Source: Sphingopyxis sp. Root154 (GTDB lineage: Bacteria > Pseudomonadota > Alphaproteobacteria > Sphingomonadales > Sphingomonadaceae). From it: 64,000 bases of DNA. Location of the stretch: contig NZ_LMGI01000002.1 in assembly GCF_001427105.1 (NCBI RefSeq), positions 539,865 to 603,864 of the forward strand. Reading direction: 5' to 3'. A program made the translations under genes and the position numbers. Of the stretch, positions 41,431 to 51,310 are shown one piece after another (position 1 is the first letter of the stretch; every line of letters begins with the position of its first letter). Under the pieces are notes generated by a model. The model was not told where the DNA came from. It ran no database searches and was given only the letters and a program-made list of their open reading frames with translations.

Positions 41431-44120
41431 CAGAATTGGGTTCCTACATTGAATGAGAAGCGTTTGGTATCATCACCCTCTTCTTTGCGAAGGGCGTAAG
41501 CGAAGTCGATCCGGAAGGGACCGAAGGGAGAGTTCCAGTTCACCCCGGCGCCGATCGAGACGCGCGGCATCCAGGTGTCACCGAAGAAGCGTTCCTCGAA
41601 CGGATCGAGGCGAGAGAAATCGGTCGGACAGGTCGTGTATTGGCCGGTCCCCGTCGGGACGCCGCCCGGCGGCGTCGCTGTCGTTTCCGTTGCGAACTGG
41701 GTGACACCCGTGTTCGCGTTGCGGCAAAGCGACTTGGTCAGGCCGAAACCGGGCGCGTTGGGGTCGGTTTCCCGGAAATTGGCAAGCGTCGTCAACTGTG
41801 GCCGGCGGACGCTGAACACCGATCCGACGTCGAGGAAGATCGACGGGCGAAGTCCCATTTCCTTCGCGCCGGTGCCGAGCGGAATATCGAGTTCGAGCCG
41901 GCCCTGGTAATAAGCGCGGCCACCGAGCGCGTCGTCGATCTGGCCGCGATCGCTGTCGCCGTCGGTGACCACAATCGGATTGGCGGGATCGCTGTTGTCG
42001 ACGCCATAACGAATGACGCGGGGGCCGACGCCGCGAATGTCGAAGCCGCGCATCTGCGGTTCGCCAAGGAAGAAGCGGTCGGTCAGGCGGACCTTGTCGC
42101 TGGTCGGGGTCGGACGGCCGCCGAACGGATAGATATACCCGCCTTCAGCCGAGAGGTTAAGGATGAAGCGGCTGCCGAGGTTGAAATGCTTGCTTCCCGA
42201 CAGGCGCGTGCGGACATATTTGACGCTGCCGCCGAGGCCGGCGAAATCCTGGCTGAGCGACAGCGACTGGCCGCGCGTCGGGCGCAGACGATTGTCGCGG
42301 TCGTCATAGGCGAGCGTATAGCCGAGCAGCGAGGTCGTGCGGTTGCCGATCGCATCGCAGAGGTAACGGCCGGCGACGAGCGGGTCGCACTGGTCGCCGA
42401 AATAATAGACCCCCTTATCCAGCGTCACATCATCGAAGTTGATGCTGTAGCGGGCGAAGAAGGACATGAATTCGGTCAGCGGCACGCCGGCGTTGATCTG
42501 CGCACCCGTCGTGACCTGCTGGAAGGTCGTCCGACGGTCGTTGTTGATGAAGTTGAACGAGTTCAAATCGCGGCGATAGATGCTGCCGCCCACCGAGATG
42601 TTGCGGTCGAACAGATAGGGTTCGGTGAAGCCGAGTTCGATCGACTTCGAATAGCTCGAATAGTTGACCGACGCCTGGAGCTGCTGGCCGAGACCGCGGA
42701 AGTTGCGCTGGCGGATCGACGCCTGGAGCAGGAAATTCTCGATCGACGAGAACCCGGCCGACAGCGAAAGTTCGCCGGTCGGCTTTTCCTCGACATTGGT
42801 TTCGAGAATGATGCGGTCGGGGGCGCTGCCCTCCTTGCGTTCGATTTCCAGATTTTCCTGGAAGTAACCGAGGCTGTTGATGCGGTTTTCGGTGCGCTTG
42901 ACGCCGAAGCTGTTGAAGGCGTCGCCTTCGTTCAGGCGGAATTCGCGGCGCACGACCTTGTCGTGGGTCAGCGTGTTGCCGTTGACGTCGATGCGCTCCA
43001 CGTAAGTACGCGGGCTTTCGGCGACGTTGAAGGTGATCGCCATCGTTCGCGTTTCGGGGTCGCGGCGGAATTCGGGGTTGATGTCGGCAAAGGCGTAGCC
43101 GAACAGACCCGCGGTTTCGCTGAGGCTTTCGATCGTGTCCTCGACCTGCTTGGCGTCATACCAGTCGCCGGTCTTCATCGGCAGCAGCTTCTTCAGCATT
43201 TCGGGCTGGAAGTCGCGAATTTCGCTCTTCACGTCGATGTCGCCGAACTTGTAGCGTTCGCCTTCCTCGACCACATAGGTGATGATGAAGTCCTGCTTGT
43301 TGCTCGTCAGCTCGGCCACCGCCGAAATCGTGCGGAAATCGGCATAGCCGTTGGTGAGATAGAAGAGCTTGAGCTTCTGCTGGTCATAGGCGAGGCGATC
43401 GGGGTCGTAGCTGGTGTTCGACGACAGGATCGTCATCAGGCTCGACTGCTTCGTCGCCATCTCGTCCTTGAGATCGCCGTCGCTGAACTTCTCGTTGCCG
43501 ATGATGTTGATCTGGCGGACCTTCGATTTCGGCCCTTCGTTGATTTCGAACACGACGTCGACGCGGTTCTGGTCGAGCGACACCATCTTGGGCTCGACCG
43601 TCGCAGCGAAGCGGCCCTGGCGCTTGTAGAGTTCGATGATGCGCGCGACGTCGGCGCGGACTTTCGAGCGGGTGAAGATCTGACGCGGCGCGAGCTTGAT
43701 CTCGGGCCGGATCTTGTCTTCCTTCAGGCGCTTGTTGCCTTCGAGGATGACGCGGTTGATCACCGGGTTTTCGGTGACCTGGATCGTCAGCGCACCGGCG
43801 TTGTCGGTGATCTGGAAATCCTTGAACAATTCGGTCGCGGCCAGATCCTTCAGCGCCTGATCGAGGATCGAGCGATCATATTGCTGACCGACGCGCAGGC
43901 GCAGGTACGACAGGATCGTCTGCGCCTCGAGCCGCTGGTTGCCGACGACGGTAATCGACTTGACCGTCGTCGCGGCAGGGGCCGCTTCGGGAGCCGGAGC
44001 CGGGACGACTGGCGGCGCAACCTGTTGCGCCATCACCGGCGTCGCAAGCATCGTGCCGGCCAAAAGAAGTACCGACAGCTGCGTCCGCGCCGAGAATTTG
44101 TGTGAAGCCACGCTGTTCAT
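41430..44120 (-). CDS. bamA: Outer-membrane protein assembly factor BamA
   Basis: Central component of the BAM complex that inserts beta-barrels into the outer membrane. The 896-residue protein has a signal peptide (cleavage near Ala31), an Ala/Pro linker, then five POTRA domains (about residues 55-460; for example VKSITVVGNQRLEAQTILSY and RQINIIGNEKFSDGDL). The Omp85 barrel follows, containing LSLSQDFAGLGG and the lid-loop region RFFLGEPQMRGFDIRGVGPR with the conserved (V/I)RGF-type motif. It ends in FSFNVGTQF, a classical barrel end with terminal Phe. The ATG at 44120 gives a proper signal peptide; the upstream open frame does not. rseP lies 73 bases upstream. Confidence 0.96.
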   Translation of the reverse strand: MNSVASHKFSARTQLSVLLLAGTMLATPVMAQQVAPPVVPAPAPEAAPAATTVKSITVVGNQRLEAQTILSYLRLRVGQQYDRSILDQALKDLAATELFKDFQITDNAGALTIQVTENPVINRVILEGNKRLKEDKIRPEIKLAPRQIFTRSKVRADVARIIELYKRQGRFAATVEPKMVSLDQNRVDVVFEINEGPKSKVRQINIIGNEKFSDGDLKDEMATKQSSLMTILSSNTSYDPDRLAYDQQKLKLFYLTNGYADFRTISAVAELTSNKQDFIITYVVEEGERYKFGDIDVKSEIRDFQPEMLKKLLPMKTGDWYDAKQVEDTIESLSETAGLFGYAFADINPEFRRDPETRTMAITFNVAESPRTYVERIDVNGNTLTHDKVVRREFRLNEGDAFNSFGVKRTENRINSLGYFQENLEIERKEGSAPDRIILETNVEEKPTGELSLSAGFSSIENFLLQASIRQRNFRGLGQQLQASVNYSSYSKSIELGFTEPYLFDRNISVGGSIYRRDLNSFNFINNDRRTTFQQVTTGAQINAGVPLTEFMSFFARYSINFDDVTLDKGVYYFGDQCDPLVAGRYLCDAIGNRTTSLLGYTLAYDDRDNRLRPTRGQSLSLSQDFAGLGGSVKYVRTRLSGSKHFNLGSRFILNLSAEGGYIYPFGGRPTPTSDKVRLTDRFFLGEPQMRGFDIRGVGPRVIRYGVDNSDPANPIVVTDGDSDRGQIDDALGGRAYYQGRLELDIPLGTGAKEMGLRPSIFLDVGSVFSVRRPQLTTLANFRETDPNAPGFGLTKSLCRNANTGVTQFATETTATPPGGVPTGTGQYTTCPTDFSRLDPFEERFFGDTWMPRVSIGAGVNWNSPFGPFRIDFAYALRKEEGDDTKRFSFNVGTQF

Positions 44121-44193
44121 CCCGAAAAAATAACTCAAAAGCGCCAAACCCGCCTGACCGCGGGTTCGCGCGCCACTCCCTGCCCCAGACTCG

Positions 44194-45330
44194 CTAGCCA
44201 ATCAAGCGGGCGATCCTGTCCCACACGCCAATTGAGCCCAAATCGTTGAAAGTCACGACCAGCATAAGGGTCACGATGGCCCCAAAGCCGAATCGGAACG
44301 CCCATTCCTGCGCCTGCGGCGGCGCGGGGCGGCGCCGGATCGCTTCATAGGCGTAGAAGAGCAGATGGCCGCCATCGAGCATCGGCAATGGCAAGAGGTT
44401 GATGAACCCCAGATTGATGGAAATGAAGGCGACGAACACGATCAGGGCGGCGACGCCCAAGGTCGCCTGTTCGCCCGACTGCTTCGCGATCTTGATCGGC
44501 CCGCCCATTTCCTTGACCGAACGTTGGCCGGTCGCGAACTGGCCCAGTATCTTGCCGGTCAGCTGGACGATGTTCCAGGTCTGCCCCGCGCTCGCCTTCA
44601 CCGCTTCCAACGGGCCGACGCGCGCATATGTCAGCGCGCCCGACTGGATTCCGATGATCGCCACCTCGGCCTTGTTCCCGAAACCGTCGGTTTCGGTCGT
44701 GACCCGCGGGCGCAATGTGATCGCAAGCCGCTGCTCGCCGCGCGCGATATCGAGGCTCGCGGGCCTGCCGAGATCATAGGCCACAATCTTCGGTATATCG
44801 CCGAAGCTGTCGACCGGCTGTCCGTTGATGCTGGCGATGCGGTCACCAATACGGAGCCCCGCCGCCTCGGCCGCACTGCCTGCCTGCACGCCGCCGATCA
44901 CCGGCGGAACCGTGGCAACGCCATAGGTCATGTTGAACGCAGCGAAAATCGCGATCGCGAACAGGAAGTTGGTCACCGGCCCCGCGAGAACGATCAGCGA
45001 GCGCTTCCACACCGGTTGCGCAGGAAAAGTGTGCGATTTCTGGTCGGCTGGCAGTTTCTGCCAGGTTGCGTCGGGCTGGCTCACCGCATCGCGGTCGCCC
45101 GCGAACTGGACATAGCCGCCAAGCGGCAGCCAGCCGATCTTCCATTCGGTGCCGCGTTTGTCGGTCCAGCCGAGGACCTTGCGGCCGAAACCGATCGAGA
45201 AGGTATCGGCCTTCACCCCGCACCAGCGGCCGACGATGTAATGGCCATATTCGTGTACGAAGACGAGCGGCCCCAGCACCGCGAGAAACGCGATCGGATA
45301 GAGCCAAAGCGGTACGTCAAGCATGTTCAT
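44194..45330 (-). CDS. rseP: Site-2 protease RseP (RIP metalloprotease)
   Basis: Inner-membrane zinc protease that cleaves within membrane helices, for example of anti-sigma factors. The 378-residue protein has HEYGH (His26, Glu27, His30) in the first helix, a single PDZ domain (about residues 120-200, with AGLRIGDRIASINGQPVDS) instead of the two of E. coli, and the third zinc ligand in NLLPLPMLDGGHL near residue 325. The PDZ region is followed by the remaining helices. The start overlaps the end of dxr by 14 bases; ATG 45324 is an alternative. Confidence 0.95.
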   Translation of the reverse strand: MNMLDVPLWLYPIAFLAVLGPLVFVHEYGHYIVGRWCGVKADTFSIGFGRKVLGWTDKRGTEWKIGWLPLGGYVQFAGDRDAVSQPDATWQKLPADQKSHTFPAQPVWKRSLIVLAGPVTNFLFAIAIFAAFNMTYGVATVPPVIGGVQAGSAAEAAGLRIGDRIASINGQPVDSFGDIPKIVAYDLGRPASLDIARGEQRLAITLRPRVTTETDGFGNKAEVAIIGIQSGALTYARVGPLEAVKASAGQTWNIVQLTGKILGQFATGQRSVKEMGGPIKIAKQSGEQATLGVAALIVFVAFISINLGFINLLPLPMLDGGHLLFYAYEAIRRRPAPPQAQEWAFRFGFGAIVTLMLVVTFNDLGSIGVWDRIARLIG

Positions 45331-46483
45331 ATTGGTCCACAAAATGCTGGGCAGCCGCGCGCGATGCGGCATCGACGCTGAATATGTCCTGAAGCGATGA
45401 GGGCACCAAGGGTTCCGCGGCGTCGATCACCCGGCGCACCGTATCGACGATCGCGGGAAAGGAAATCCGGCCCGCGAGGAAGGCGGCGACCGCCACTTCG
45501 TTCGCGGCGTTGAGCTGTGCGGGACGCGCACCGCCTTCGGCGATCGCGGCGCGGCAGAGCGCGGTCGCGGGGAAACGCACCTCGTCGGGCGCCTCGAAAT
45601 CGAGCCGCGCGATGCTGGCGAGGTCGAGCGGCGCGCACGGCGTCGCCATCCGCTGCGGCCAGGCGAGCGCGCTGCTGATCGGGATCCGCATGTCGGGCGA
45701 GCCGAGCTGTGCGAGCGTCGAGCAGTCGATATATTCGACGAGGCTGTGGATCACCGATTGCGGGTGGACGAGGATTTCGATGCGGTCGAGCCCGACGGGG
45801 AACAGGTGATGCGCCTCGATCAGCTCGAGGCCCTTGTTCATCATCGTCGCCGAATCGACGCTGATCTTGGCGCCCATCGACCAGTTCGGATGCGCGACCG
45901 CCTGTGCGGGGGTCACGCGCGCCATATCGTCGGCGCTCATCGTGCGGAACGGGCCGCCGCTGGCGGTCAGGATGATGCGGCGCACCTGGTCGATGCGCCC
46001 GCCGGCGAGGCACTGGAAGATCGCATTATGCTCGCTGTCGACGGGCAGGATCGTTGCCCCCGAGGTTCGCGCTACCGCGGTCATCAGTTCGCCCGATGAC
46101 ACGAGGGCTTCCTTGTTGGCGAGCGCGACATCGTACCCGGCGGCTAGCGCCGCCATGGTCGGCGCGAGCCCTGCGGTGCCGACGATCGCCGCCATGACGA
46201 GGTCCGTGGGGCGCTGCGCCGCTTCAACGAGCGCCTCGGCGCCCGCTGCCACATCGATGCCGGTGCCGGCCAGCGCCTCAGCGAGCTCGCCATAGCGCGC
46301 CTCGTCGGCAATCACCGCAATGTCAGGGCGAAATTCGCGCGCGAGCTTCGCAAGCTCGGCAACGTCGCTGTTCGCCGTCAGCACGCCGATCTGCCACGCC
46401 TCGCCATCGCGCCGCACCAGATCGAGGGTCGATTGCCCGACCGATCCCGTCGCACCGAACAGCGAGAGGCGGCGCTGCGTCAT
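45317..46483 (-). CDS. dxr: 1-deoxy-D-xylulose-5-phosphate reductoisomerase
   Basis: NADPH enzyme that converts DXP to methylerythritol phosphate, the committed step of the MEP isoprenoid pathway and thus the source of undecaprenyl and carotenoid precursors. The 388-residue protein has LSLFGATGSVGQSTLDLV at the start, ANKEALVSSGE, VDSEHNAIFQ, TASGGPFR and NWSMGAKISVDSATMMNKGLE, all substrate- and metal-binding motifs. The ATG at 46483 lies one base after the cdsA stop. Confidence 0.97.
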   Translation of the reverse strand: MTQRRLSLFGATGSVGQSTLDLVRRDGEAWQIGVLTANSDVAELAKLAREFRPDIAVIADEARYGELAEALAGTGIDVAAGAEALVEAAQRPTDLVMAAIVGTAGLAPTMAALAAGYDVALANKEALVSSGELMTAVARTSGATILPVDSEHNAIFQCLAGGRIDQVRRIILTASGGPFRTMSADDMARVTPAQAVAHPNWSMGAKISVDSATMMNKGLELIEAHHLFPVGLDRIEILVHPQSVIHSLVEYIDCSTLAQLGSPDMRIPISSALAWPQRMATPCAPLDLASIARLDFEAPDEVRFPATALCRAAIAEGGARPAQLNAANEVAVAAFLAGRISFPAIVDTVRRVIDAAEPLVPSSLQDIFSVDAASRAAAQHFVDQYEHA

Positions 46484-46484
46484 C

Positions 46485-47162
46485 TCAGCCCGCCGCCCGC
46501 AAGGCGATCTGCCCGGCAAACGCCAGCGCGCCGAGCAGCAGCGCGACCGGCAGCACGCCGTCGACGCGGTCGAACAGGCCGCCGTGGCCGGGAATGAGCT
46601 TACCCGAATCCTTGACCCCCGCGCGGCGCTTCATCCAGCTTTGCGCGAGGTCGCCGAGCTGTGCGAGCAGCCCCATGAACAGGCCGATCCACAGCGGGAC
46701 GCCGACGAGGCCCGCGCGGTCGCCGATCGTCGCGCTGGCGATCAGCGCGGCAACCATGCCGCCGATGAGCCCCGACCAGGTCTTCGACGGGCTGATTTTG
46801 GGCGCAAGGCGCGCGCCGCCAAAGGCGCGGCCCGCGAAATAGGCGCCGATATCGGTCGCCCAGACCATGCCGAAGACCCACAGCGCCGCCGTCATGCCGA
46901 GCGTGTCGCGGATGAACCAAAGCCCCGCCATCGCGCCGAGAACGAGGATCGGGCCGAGGACATTGAGGCCCGTCCTGGCGCCGCCACCGATTGTCATCGC
47001 CTTCACGAGCTGAAACCATTCGACGAGGACCAAAGCGCCGCCAACGAGCAACAGCAGGCCAAAAGCAATGCCCCCGAACCAAAGTGCAGTGCCCGCGATT
47101 GCAAACAGGACGATCGCCGACCCGATCCGCACCCAAAGGTCCGATTTACCCGCTGCCGCCAT
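46485..47162 (-). CDS. cdsA: Phosphatidate cytidylyltransferase
   Basis: Inner-membrane enzyme that makes CDP-diacylglycerol from phosphatidate and CTP, feeding the pssA-psd branch seen further on. The 225-residue polytopic protein is at the short end of the family. The signature region is visible as RLAPKISPSKTWSGLIGG, with GHGGLFDRVDGVLPVAL near the C-terminus. It lies three bases after the uppS stop. Confidence 0.95.
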   Translation of the reverse strand: MAAAGKSDLWVRIGSAIVLFAIAGTALWFGGIAFGLLLLVGGALVLVEWFQLVKAMTIGGGARTGLNVLGPILVLGAMAGLWFIRDTLGMTAALWVFGMVWATDIGAYFAGRAFGGARLAPKISPSKTWSGLIGGMVAALIASATIGDRAGLVGVPLWIGLFMGLLAQLGDLAQSWMKRRAGVKDSGKLIPGHGGLFDRVDGVLPVALLLGALAFAGQIALRAAG

Positions 47163-47165
47163 GCC

Positions 47166-47858
47166 CTAAAGTCCCCCGTAACGGCGGTCGCGCCGCGCAA
47201 ATTGGTCGAGCGCCGCCTTGAGGTCGGCCGGTTTGAAATCGGGCCACAAGGTATCGGTGAAATAGAGTTCGGCATAGGCCGACTGCCAGAGCAGGAAATT
47301 CGACAGCCGCACCTCGCCCGAGGTGCGGATCAGCAGGTCGAGCGGGGGCATGTCGGCGGTGTCGAGATGCGCGGCGATCGCTTCCTCGCTGATCGCGCCT
47401 TGGGCCGCGGCGGCGGTCGCGGCGCGGACCAGCTCGTCCTGCGCACCATAGTTGAGCGCGACCGCGAGCGTCGTACGCTTGTTGCCTGCGGTGCGTTCGA
47501 GTGCATTTTCGATCAGCGCGACGACATCGGGCGCGAGCGCGCGCCAGTTCCCGATCACCTTCAGCTTCACATCGTTCGCTGCGAATTCGTCGAGATCCGA
47601 CAGGATGAAGCGCTTCATCAGCCCCATCAGGTCGCTGACCTCTTCCTCCGGCCGTTTCCAGTTTTCGGAACTGAAGGCATAGAGCGTCATCGCCTCGATG
47701 CCCAGGTCGCCCGCGGCGCGCACGATGGTGCGCACCGCCTCCACCCCGGCCTTGTGACCGGCGACGCGGGGCAGCAGGCGCTTCTTGGCCCAGCGGCCGT
47801 TGCCGTCCATGATGATGGCGACATGGCGTGCGCCGTGGCTGGCGGCTGGTGTCGTCAT
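47166..47858 (-). CDS. uppS: Isoprenyl transferase (undecaprenyl diphosphate synthase)
   Basis: Cis-prenyltransferase that builds the C55 lipid carrier for peptidoglycan and polysaccharide. The 230-residue protein has HVAIIMDGNGRWAKKR with the catalytic Asp, GHKAGVEAVR, LYAFSSENWKRP, and the C-terminal LLIRTSGEVRLSNFLLWQSAYAEL. This is the Gly-Glu-Val-Arg variant of the usual TSGE-R-SNF motif. The product would also carry the repeat units of the XrtA-linked polysaccharide. Confidence 0.97.
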   Translation of the reverse strand: MTTPAASHGARHVAIIMDGNGRWAKKRLLPRVAGHKAGVEAVRTIVRAAGDLGIEAMTLYAFSSENWKRPEEEVSDLMGLMKRFILSDLDEFAANDVKLKVIGNWRALAPDVVALIENALERTAGNKRTTLAVALNYGAQDELVRAATAAAAQGAISEEAIAAHLDTADMPPLDLLIRTSGEVRLSNFLLWQSAYAELYFTDTLWPDFKPADLKAALDQFARRDRRYGGL

Positions 47859-47892
47859 AGTCTGTACAAGGTCCCGGAAACCAACCGATCCA

Positions 47893-48447
47893 CTAGCCCA
47901 GGATTTCCTTTTCCTTGGCGGTCGCGGCGGCGTCGAGTTCGGCGATCGTCGCGTCGGTCAGCTTCTGCACCTCGGTCTCGTGGCGCTTGCGCTCGTCCTC
48001 GCTGATTTCCTTCTTATTCTCGTCGGCTTTCAGATTGTCCATGCCGTCGCGGCGGACGTTGCGCACCGCGATGCGCGCCTTTTCAGCATATTGGCCGGCG
48101 AGCTTCGACAGCTCCTTGCGGCGCTCCTGCGTCATTTCGGGGATCGGCAGGCGCAGCATCTGGCCGTCGACGATCGGGTTGAGGCCGAGCCCCGCCGAGC
48201 GGATCGCCTTGTCGACCGGGCCGACATTCGACTTGTCCCACACCTGTACCGACAGCATGCGCGGTTCGGGCGCGCTGACCGAGGCGACCTGGTTCAGCGG
48301 CATCTGGCTGCCATAGACCTCGACAGTTACCGGATCGAGCAGCGCGGTGTGCGCGCGGCCGGTGCGGAGGCCCGAAAGGTCGCTCTTCAACGCTTCGACC
48401 GCGCCGTGCATGCGGCGCTCGAGGTCGGCCTTGTCATATTTCGCCAT
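47893..48447 (-). CDS. frr: Ribosome recycling factor
   Basis: Splits post-termination ribosomes together with EF-G. The 184-residue protein has [57 protein letters not shown] and [37 protein letters not shown], all standard. It follows pyrH on the same strand with a 76-base gap that contains a duplicated copy of the pyrH end. Confidence 0.97.
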   Translation of the reverse strand: MAKYDKADLERRMHGAVEALKSDLSGLRTGRAHTALLDPVTVEVYGSQMPLNQVASVSAPEPRMLSVQVWDKSNVGPVDKAIRSAGLGLNPIVDGQMLRLPIPEMTQERRKELSKLAGQYAEKARIAVRNVRRDGMDNLKADENKKEISEDERKRHETEVQKLTDATIAELDAAATAKEKEILG

Positions 48448-48497
48448 CGTCTTTTCCTCTTCTATTCTTGTCAGGCCGCGTCGCCGGGCATGTCTTC

Positions 48498-48540
48498 AGT
48501 CGGCATCGCCGAGCGTGATTTCGCTAGTCGGCATCGCCGA
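48498..48540. repeat. Direct repeat at the 3' end of pyrH (15 bases, spacing 28)
   Basis: AGTCGGCATCGCCGA occurs at 48498-48512 and again at 48526-48540. The second copy is the very end of the pyrH coding sequence, including the first base of its stop; the first lies just past the stop. The arrangement looks like a small tandem duplication of the gene end, now out of frame with it by one base. Confidence 0.8.
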
Positions 48541-49246
48541 CGATGGTGGAAACCCCCTCGCCCGCCAGCACGCGCGCCAGATTGCCCGGCTCGCGGATGT
48601 TGAACACGACGATCGGGATATGGTTGTCGCGGCACAGCGCTACCGCGCTCGCGTCCATCACCTTCAGATTGTCGGCGAGCACGCGGTCATAGCTCAGCGT
48701 GTCATAGCGGACCGCGGTCGGGTCCTTCTTGGGATCGGCGTTATAGACGCCGTCGACGCTGGTGCCCTTGAGCAGCGCGTCGCACTTCATCTCGGCGGCG
48801 CGGAGCGCGGCACCGCTGTCGGTCGTGAAATAAGGCGCGCCGACACCCGCGGCGAAGATCACGACGCGGCCCTTTTCCATATGGCGCTCGGCGCGGCGGC
48901 GGATCACCGGCTCGCACACCTTGTCCATTTCAATCGCAGACTGGACGCGCGTTTCGACGCCAAGCTGCTCAAGCGCATTCTGCATTGCGAGCGCGTTCAT
49001 CACGGTCGCGAGCATGCCCATATAGTCGGCCTGCGCGCGGTCCATGCCCTTGGCGGCGCCTGCCATGCCACGGAAGATATTGCCGCCGCCGATGACGAGG
49101 CAGATTTCGAGCCCGCGGTCTTTGGCTTCCTTGACCTCGGCCGCCATGCTCGCGACGGTTTCGGGGTCGATGCCGAACGGGCTGGAGCCCATCAGCGCCT
49201 CGCCCGACAGTTTCAGCAGAATACGTTTCATGCCGGGCAGAGCCAT
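48524..49246 (-). CDS. pyrH: UMP kinase
   Basis: Phosphorylates UMP to UDP in the cytoplasm. The 240-residue protein is of the bacterial amino-acid-kinase fold: [13 protein letters not shown] at the start, [39 protein letters not shown], and [17 protein letters not shown] [22 protein letters not shown]. The end [24 protein letters not shown] is followed by TAG. It lies between tsf and frr in the standard order. Confidence 0.98.
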   Translation of the reverse strand: MALPGMKRILLKLSGEALMGSSPFGIDPETVASMAAEVKEAKDRGLEICLVIGGGNIFRGMAGAAKGMDRAQADYMGMLATVMNALAMQNALEQLGVETRVQSAIEMDKVCEPVIRRRAERHMEKGRVVIFAAGVGAPYFTTDSGAALRAAEMKCDALLKGTSVDGVYNADPKKDPTAVRYDTLSYDRVLADNLKVMDASAVALCRDNHIPIVVFNIREPGNLARVLAGEGVSTIVGDAD

Positions 49247-49281
49247 GATCGGGGGAACCTTGTGTAATCGATGAATAAGCG

Positions 49282-49315
49282 AATGGCGCGCACCCTAGAG
49301 CGGGCACGCGCCATT
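49282..49315 (-). terminator. Strong hairpin after tsf
   Basis: AATGGCGCG (49282-49290) and CGCGCCATT (49307-49315) form a perfect 9-pair stem that can be lengthened by further G-C and G-U pairs in the loop. It lies about 47 bases past the tsf stop, before pyrH. It lacks a good T-run on the minus strand, so partial attenuation between tsf and pyrH is more likely than full termination. Confidence 0.5.
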
Positions 49316-49361
49316 GCCAAGCGGACTACCGCGATGAACGCGGCAATCCGAATCTTCTTTT

Positions 49362-50288
49362 TCAGACGCCGGCGACCGCCGCGACTTCCGCCGCGAAATC
49401 GCTTTCTTCCTTCTCGATGCCTTCACCGAGCTGGAAGCGAACGAAGGCCTTGAGCGTCACGTCCGCGCCGACATCCTTGCCGGCTGCAGCGACGACTTCG
49501 GCGACCGGGGTCTTGCCGTCCATCACGAACAGCTGCGACAGCAGCGCGTTTTCCTTGCGGAACTTCGCGATCGAACCGTCGACCATCTTCGAAACGATGT
49601 CGGCGGGCTTGCCCGACTGGGCGGCCTTTTCCTCGGCGATCGCGCGTTCGCGGGCGACGAGGTCGGCGTCGAGATCGTCGCCGTTCAGCGCCAGCGGGTT
49701 CGCGGCGGCGACGTGCATCGCCAGCTGCTTACCCAGCGGCTCGAGAACGTCCGCGCCGGCGGTCGATTCGAGCGCGACGAGCACGCCGATCTTGCCCATG
49801 CCGGGTGCGGCGGCATTGTGGACATAGCCCGTGACGACGCCCGAGTTCACCGAGACGATGACGCTGCGGCGCAGCGACTGGTTTTCACCGATCGTCGCGA
49901 TATTGCTGGTCAGCTTCTCCGCGACGGTGCCGCCGCTCGGATAGGCCGCAGCGCCGAGCGCTTCGATGTCCGAGATATTGCCGGCGAGCGCGACCTGCGT
50001 CACATCGCGGACGAATTCCTGGAACTGCTCGTTCTTGCCGACAAAGTCGGTTTCGCTGTTCACTTCGACCATCGCGCCGCGCGTGCCGTCGGTGGCGACG
50101 CCCACGAGGCCTTCGGCGGCAACGCGGCCGGCCTTCTTGGCGGCGGCCGCGAGGCCCTTGGTGCGCAGCCAGTCGATCGACGCTTCGATGTCACCGTTGT
50201 TTTCGGCGAGCGCCTTTTTGCAGTCCATCATGCCTGCGCCCGTGCGGTCGCGCAGTTCCTTGACGAGAGCGGCCGTAATTTCAGCCAT
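49362..50288 (-). CDS. tsf: Translation elongation factor Ts
   Basis: Nucleotide exchange factor for EF-Tu. The 308-residue protein starts [27 protein letters not shown], the signature N-terminal domain, followed by the core with [20 protein letters not shown] and the C-terminal module. AAAGGATC lies at a good distance before the ATG; the frame upstream of it has no family similarity. It follows rpsB after a gap with three hairpins. Confidence 0.98.
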   Translation of the reverse strand: MAEITAALVKELRDRTGAGMMDCKKALAENNGDIEASIDWLRTKGLAAAAKKAGRVAAEGLVGVATDGTRGAMVEVNSETDFVGKNEQFQEFVRDVTQVALAGNISDIEALGAAAYPSGGTVAEKLTSNIATIGENQSLRRSVIVSVNSGVVTGYVHNAAAPGMGKIGVLVALESTAGADVLEPLGKQLAMHVAAANPLALNGDDLDADLVARERAIAEEKAAQSGKPADIVSKMVDGSIAKFRKENALLSQLFVMDGKTPVAEVVAAAGKDVGADVTLKAFVRFQLGEGIEKEESDFAAEVAAVAGV

Positions 50289-50309
50289 GAGTGATCCTTT
50301 CCAATGTGG

Positions 50310-50406
50310 AGCAGTCCGGTAACGGGACTGCTGCGCCGCACGCGTGGCGGCGCGATAAGTCAAAACGATGACGAAGGGCGGCGGCTGCCGTTGCAGCGCG
50401 CCGCCC
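50310..50406 (-). promoter_or_regulatory. Three consecutive hairpins between rpsB and tsf
   Basis: On the same transcript the gap contains GGGCGGCG/CGCCGCCC (50376-50406), GCGCCGC/GCGGCGC (50333-50353) and AGCAGTCC/GGACTGCT (50310-50332), all perfect stems of 7-8 pairs. The first one met after rpsB is followed by a short T-rich run (TTCGTCATCGTTTT). They may tune the S2:EF-Ts ratio by attenuation or processing, as seen for this operon in other bacteria by other structures. Confidence 0.55.
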
Positions 50407-50422
50407 CGTCATTCAGGCGCGC

Positions 50423-51310
50423 TTAGGCGTCGCTCTGACGTTCGGTTTCGGCAGCGGCTTCGGCCGGGACCTGTTCGTCTTCGGTCACCGGAGCGGTGTC
50501 GACGACGGGAGCGGCTTCAACGGCCGGAGTTTCTTCAGCAACCGGAGCGGTCGCTTCTTCGGTCAGTGCAGCTTCGGCGACGGGCTCGACAGCGGCGCCG
50601 AGATCTTCGCCGCGGTTCGCGCGGGCCTGCTGGCCGCCACGGGTCGCCGCCTGGGCGACCGCATCGCAGTAGAGGCGGATGGCGCGCGCGGCGTCATCGT
50701 TCGCCGGAACCGGGAACGCGATACCGTCGGGCGAGACGTTCGAATCGAGGATCGCGACGACGGGGATGCCAAGGACGTTGGCTTCCTTGATCGCCAGCTC
50801 TTCCTTGTTCGCGTCGATCACGAACATCACGTCGGGAATGCCGCCCATGTCGCGAATGCCGCCAAGGCTCATTTCGAGCTTGTCGCGCTCGCGCGTCTTG
50901 TTGAGCACTTCCTTCTTGGTGAGGCCCGAGGTGTCGCCCGAGAGCTGCTCTTCGAGCGTCTTGAGGCGCTTGATCGAGCCCGAGATCGTCTTCCAGTTGG
51001 TGAGCATGCCGCCCAGCCAGCGATGGTTGACGAAATGCTGACCCGAAGCGCGCGCGGCGTCGGCGATCGGGCCCTGCGCCTGGCGCTTGGTGCCGACGAA
51101 CAGGACCTTGCCACCGGCGGCCGACGAGGACGCGATGAAGTCGAGTGCGCGCGCGAAGAGCGGCACGGTCTGCGACAGGTCGAGAATGTGGATGCCGTTG
51201 CGCGCGCCGAAGATATACGGCTTCATGCGCGGGTTCCAACGGTGGGTCTGGTGGCCGAAGTGGGCGCCAGCTTCGATAAGATTCTGCATCGTGACGACAG
51301 GTGCCGCCAT
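50423..51310 (-). CDS. rpsB: 30S ribosomal protein S2
   Basis: Small-subunit protein of 295 residues. The conserved part runs to about residue 230: [42 protein letters not shown] start, [25 protein letters not shown] and [32 protein letters not shown]. The last 65 residues are an acidic Ala/Glu/Pro/Val-rich extension typical of alphaproteobacterial S2 and missing in E. coli (241 residues). GGAAGGAG precedes the ATG. It is the first gene of the translation/envelope block. Confidence 0.98.
   Translation of the reverse strand: MAAPVVTMQNLIEAGAHFGHQTHRWNPRMKPYIFGARNGIHILDLSQTVPLFARALDFIASSSAAGGKVLFVGTKRQAQGPIADAARASGQHFVNHRWLGGMLTNWKTISGSIKRLKTLEEQLSGDTSGLTKKEVLNKTRERDKLEMSLGGIRDMGGIPDVMFVIDANKEELAIKEANVLGIPVVAILDSNVSPDGIAFPVPANDDAARAIRLYCDAVAQAATRGGQQARANRGEDLGAAVEPVAEAALTEEATAPVAEETPAVEAAPVVDTAPVTEDEQVPAEAAAETERQSDA

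Noticed and set aside
41640..44105. An 821-codon open frame on the plus strand, antisense to bamA
   Set aside because: Its composition (runs of Arg, Asp, Glu, His) is the mirror of third-position G/C bias in bamA; no domain, ribosome site or signal is visible.
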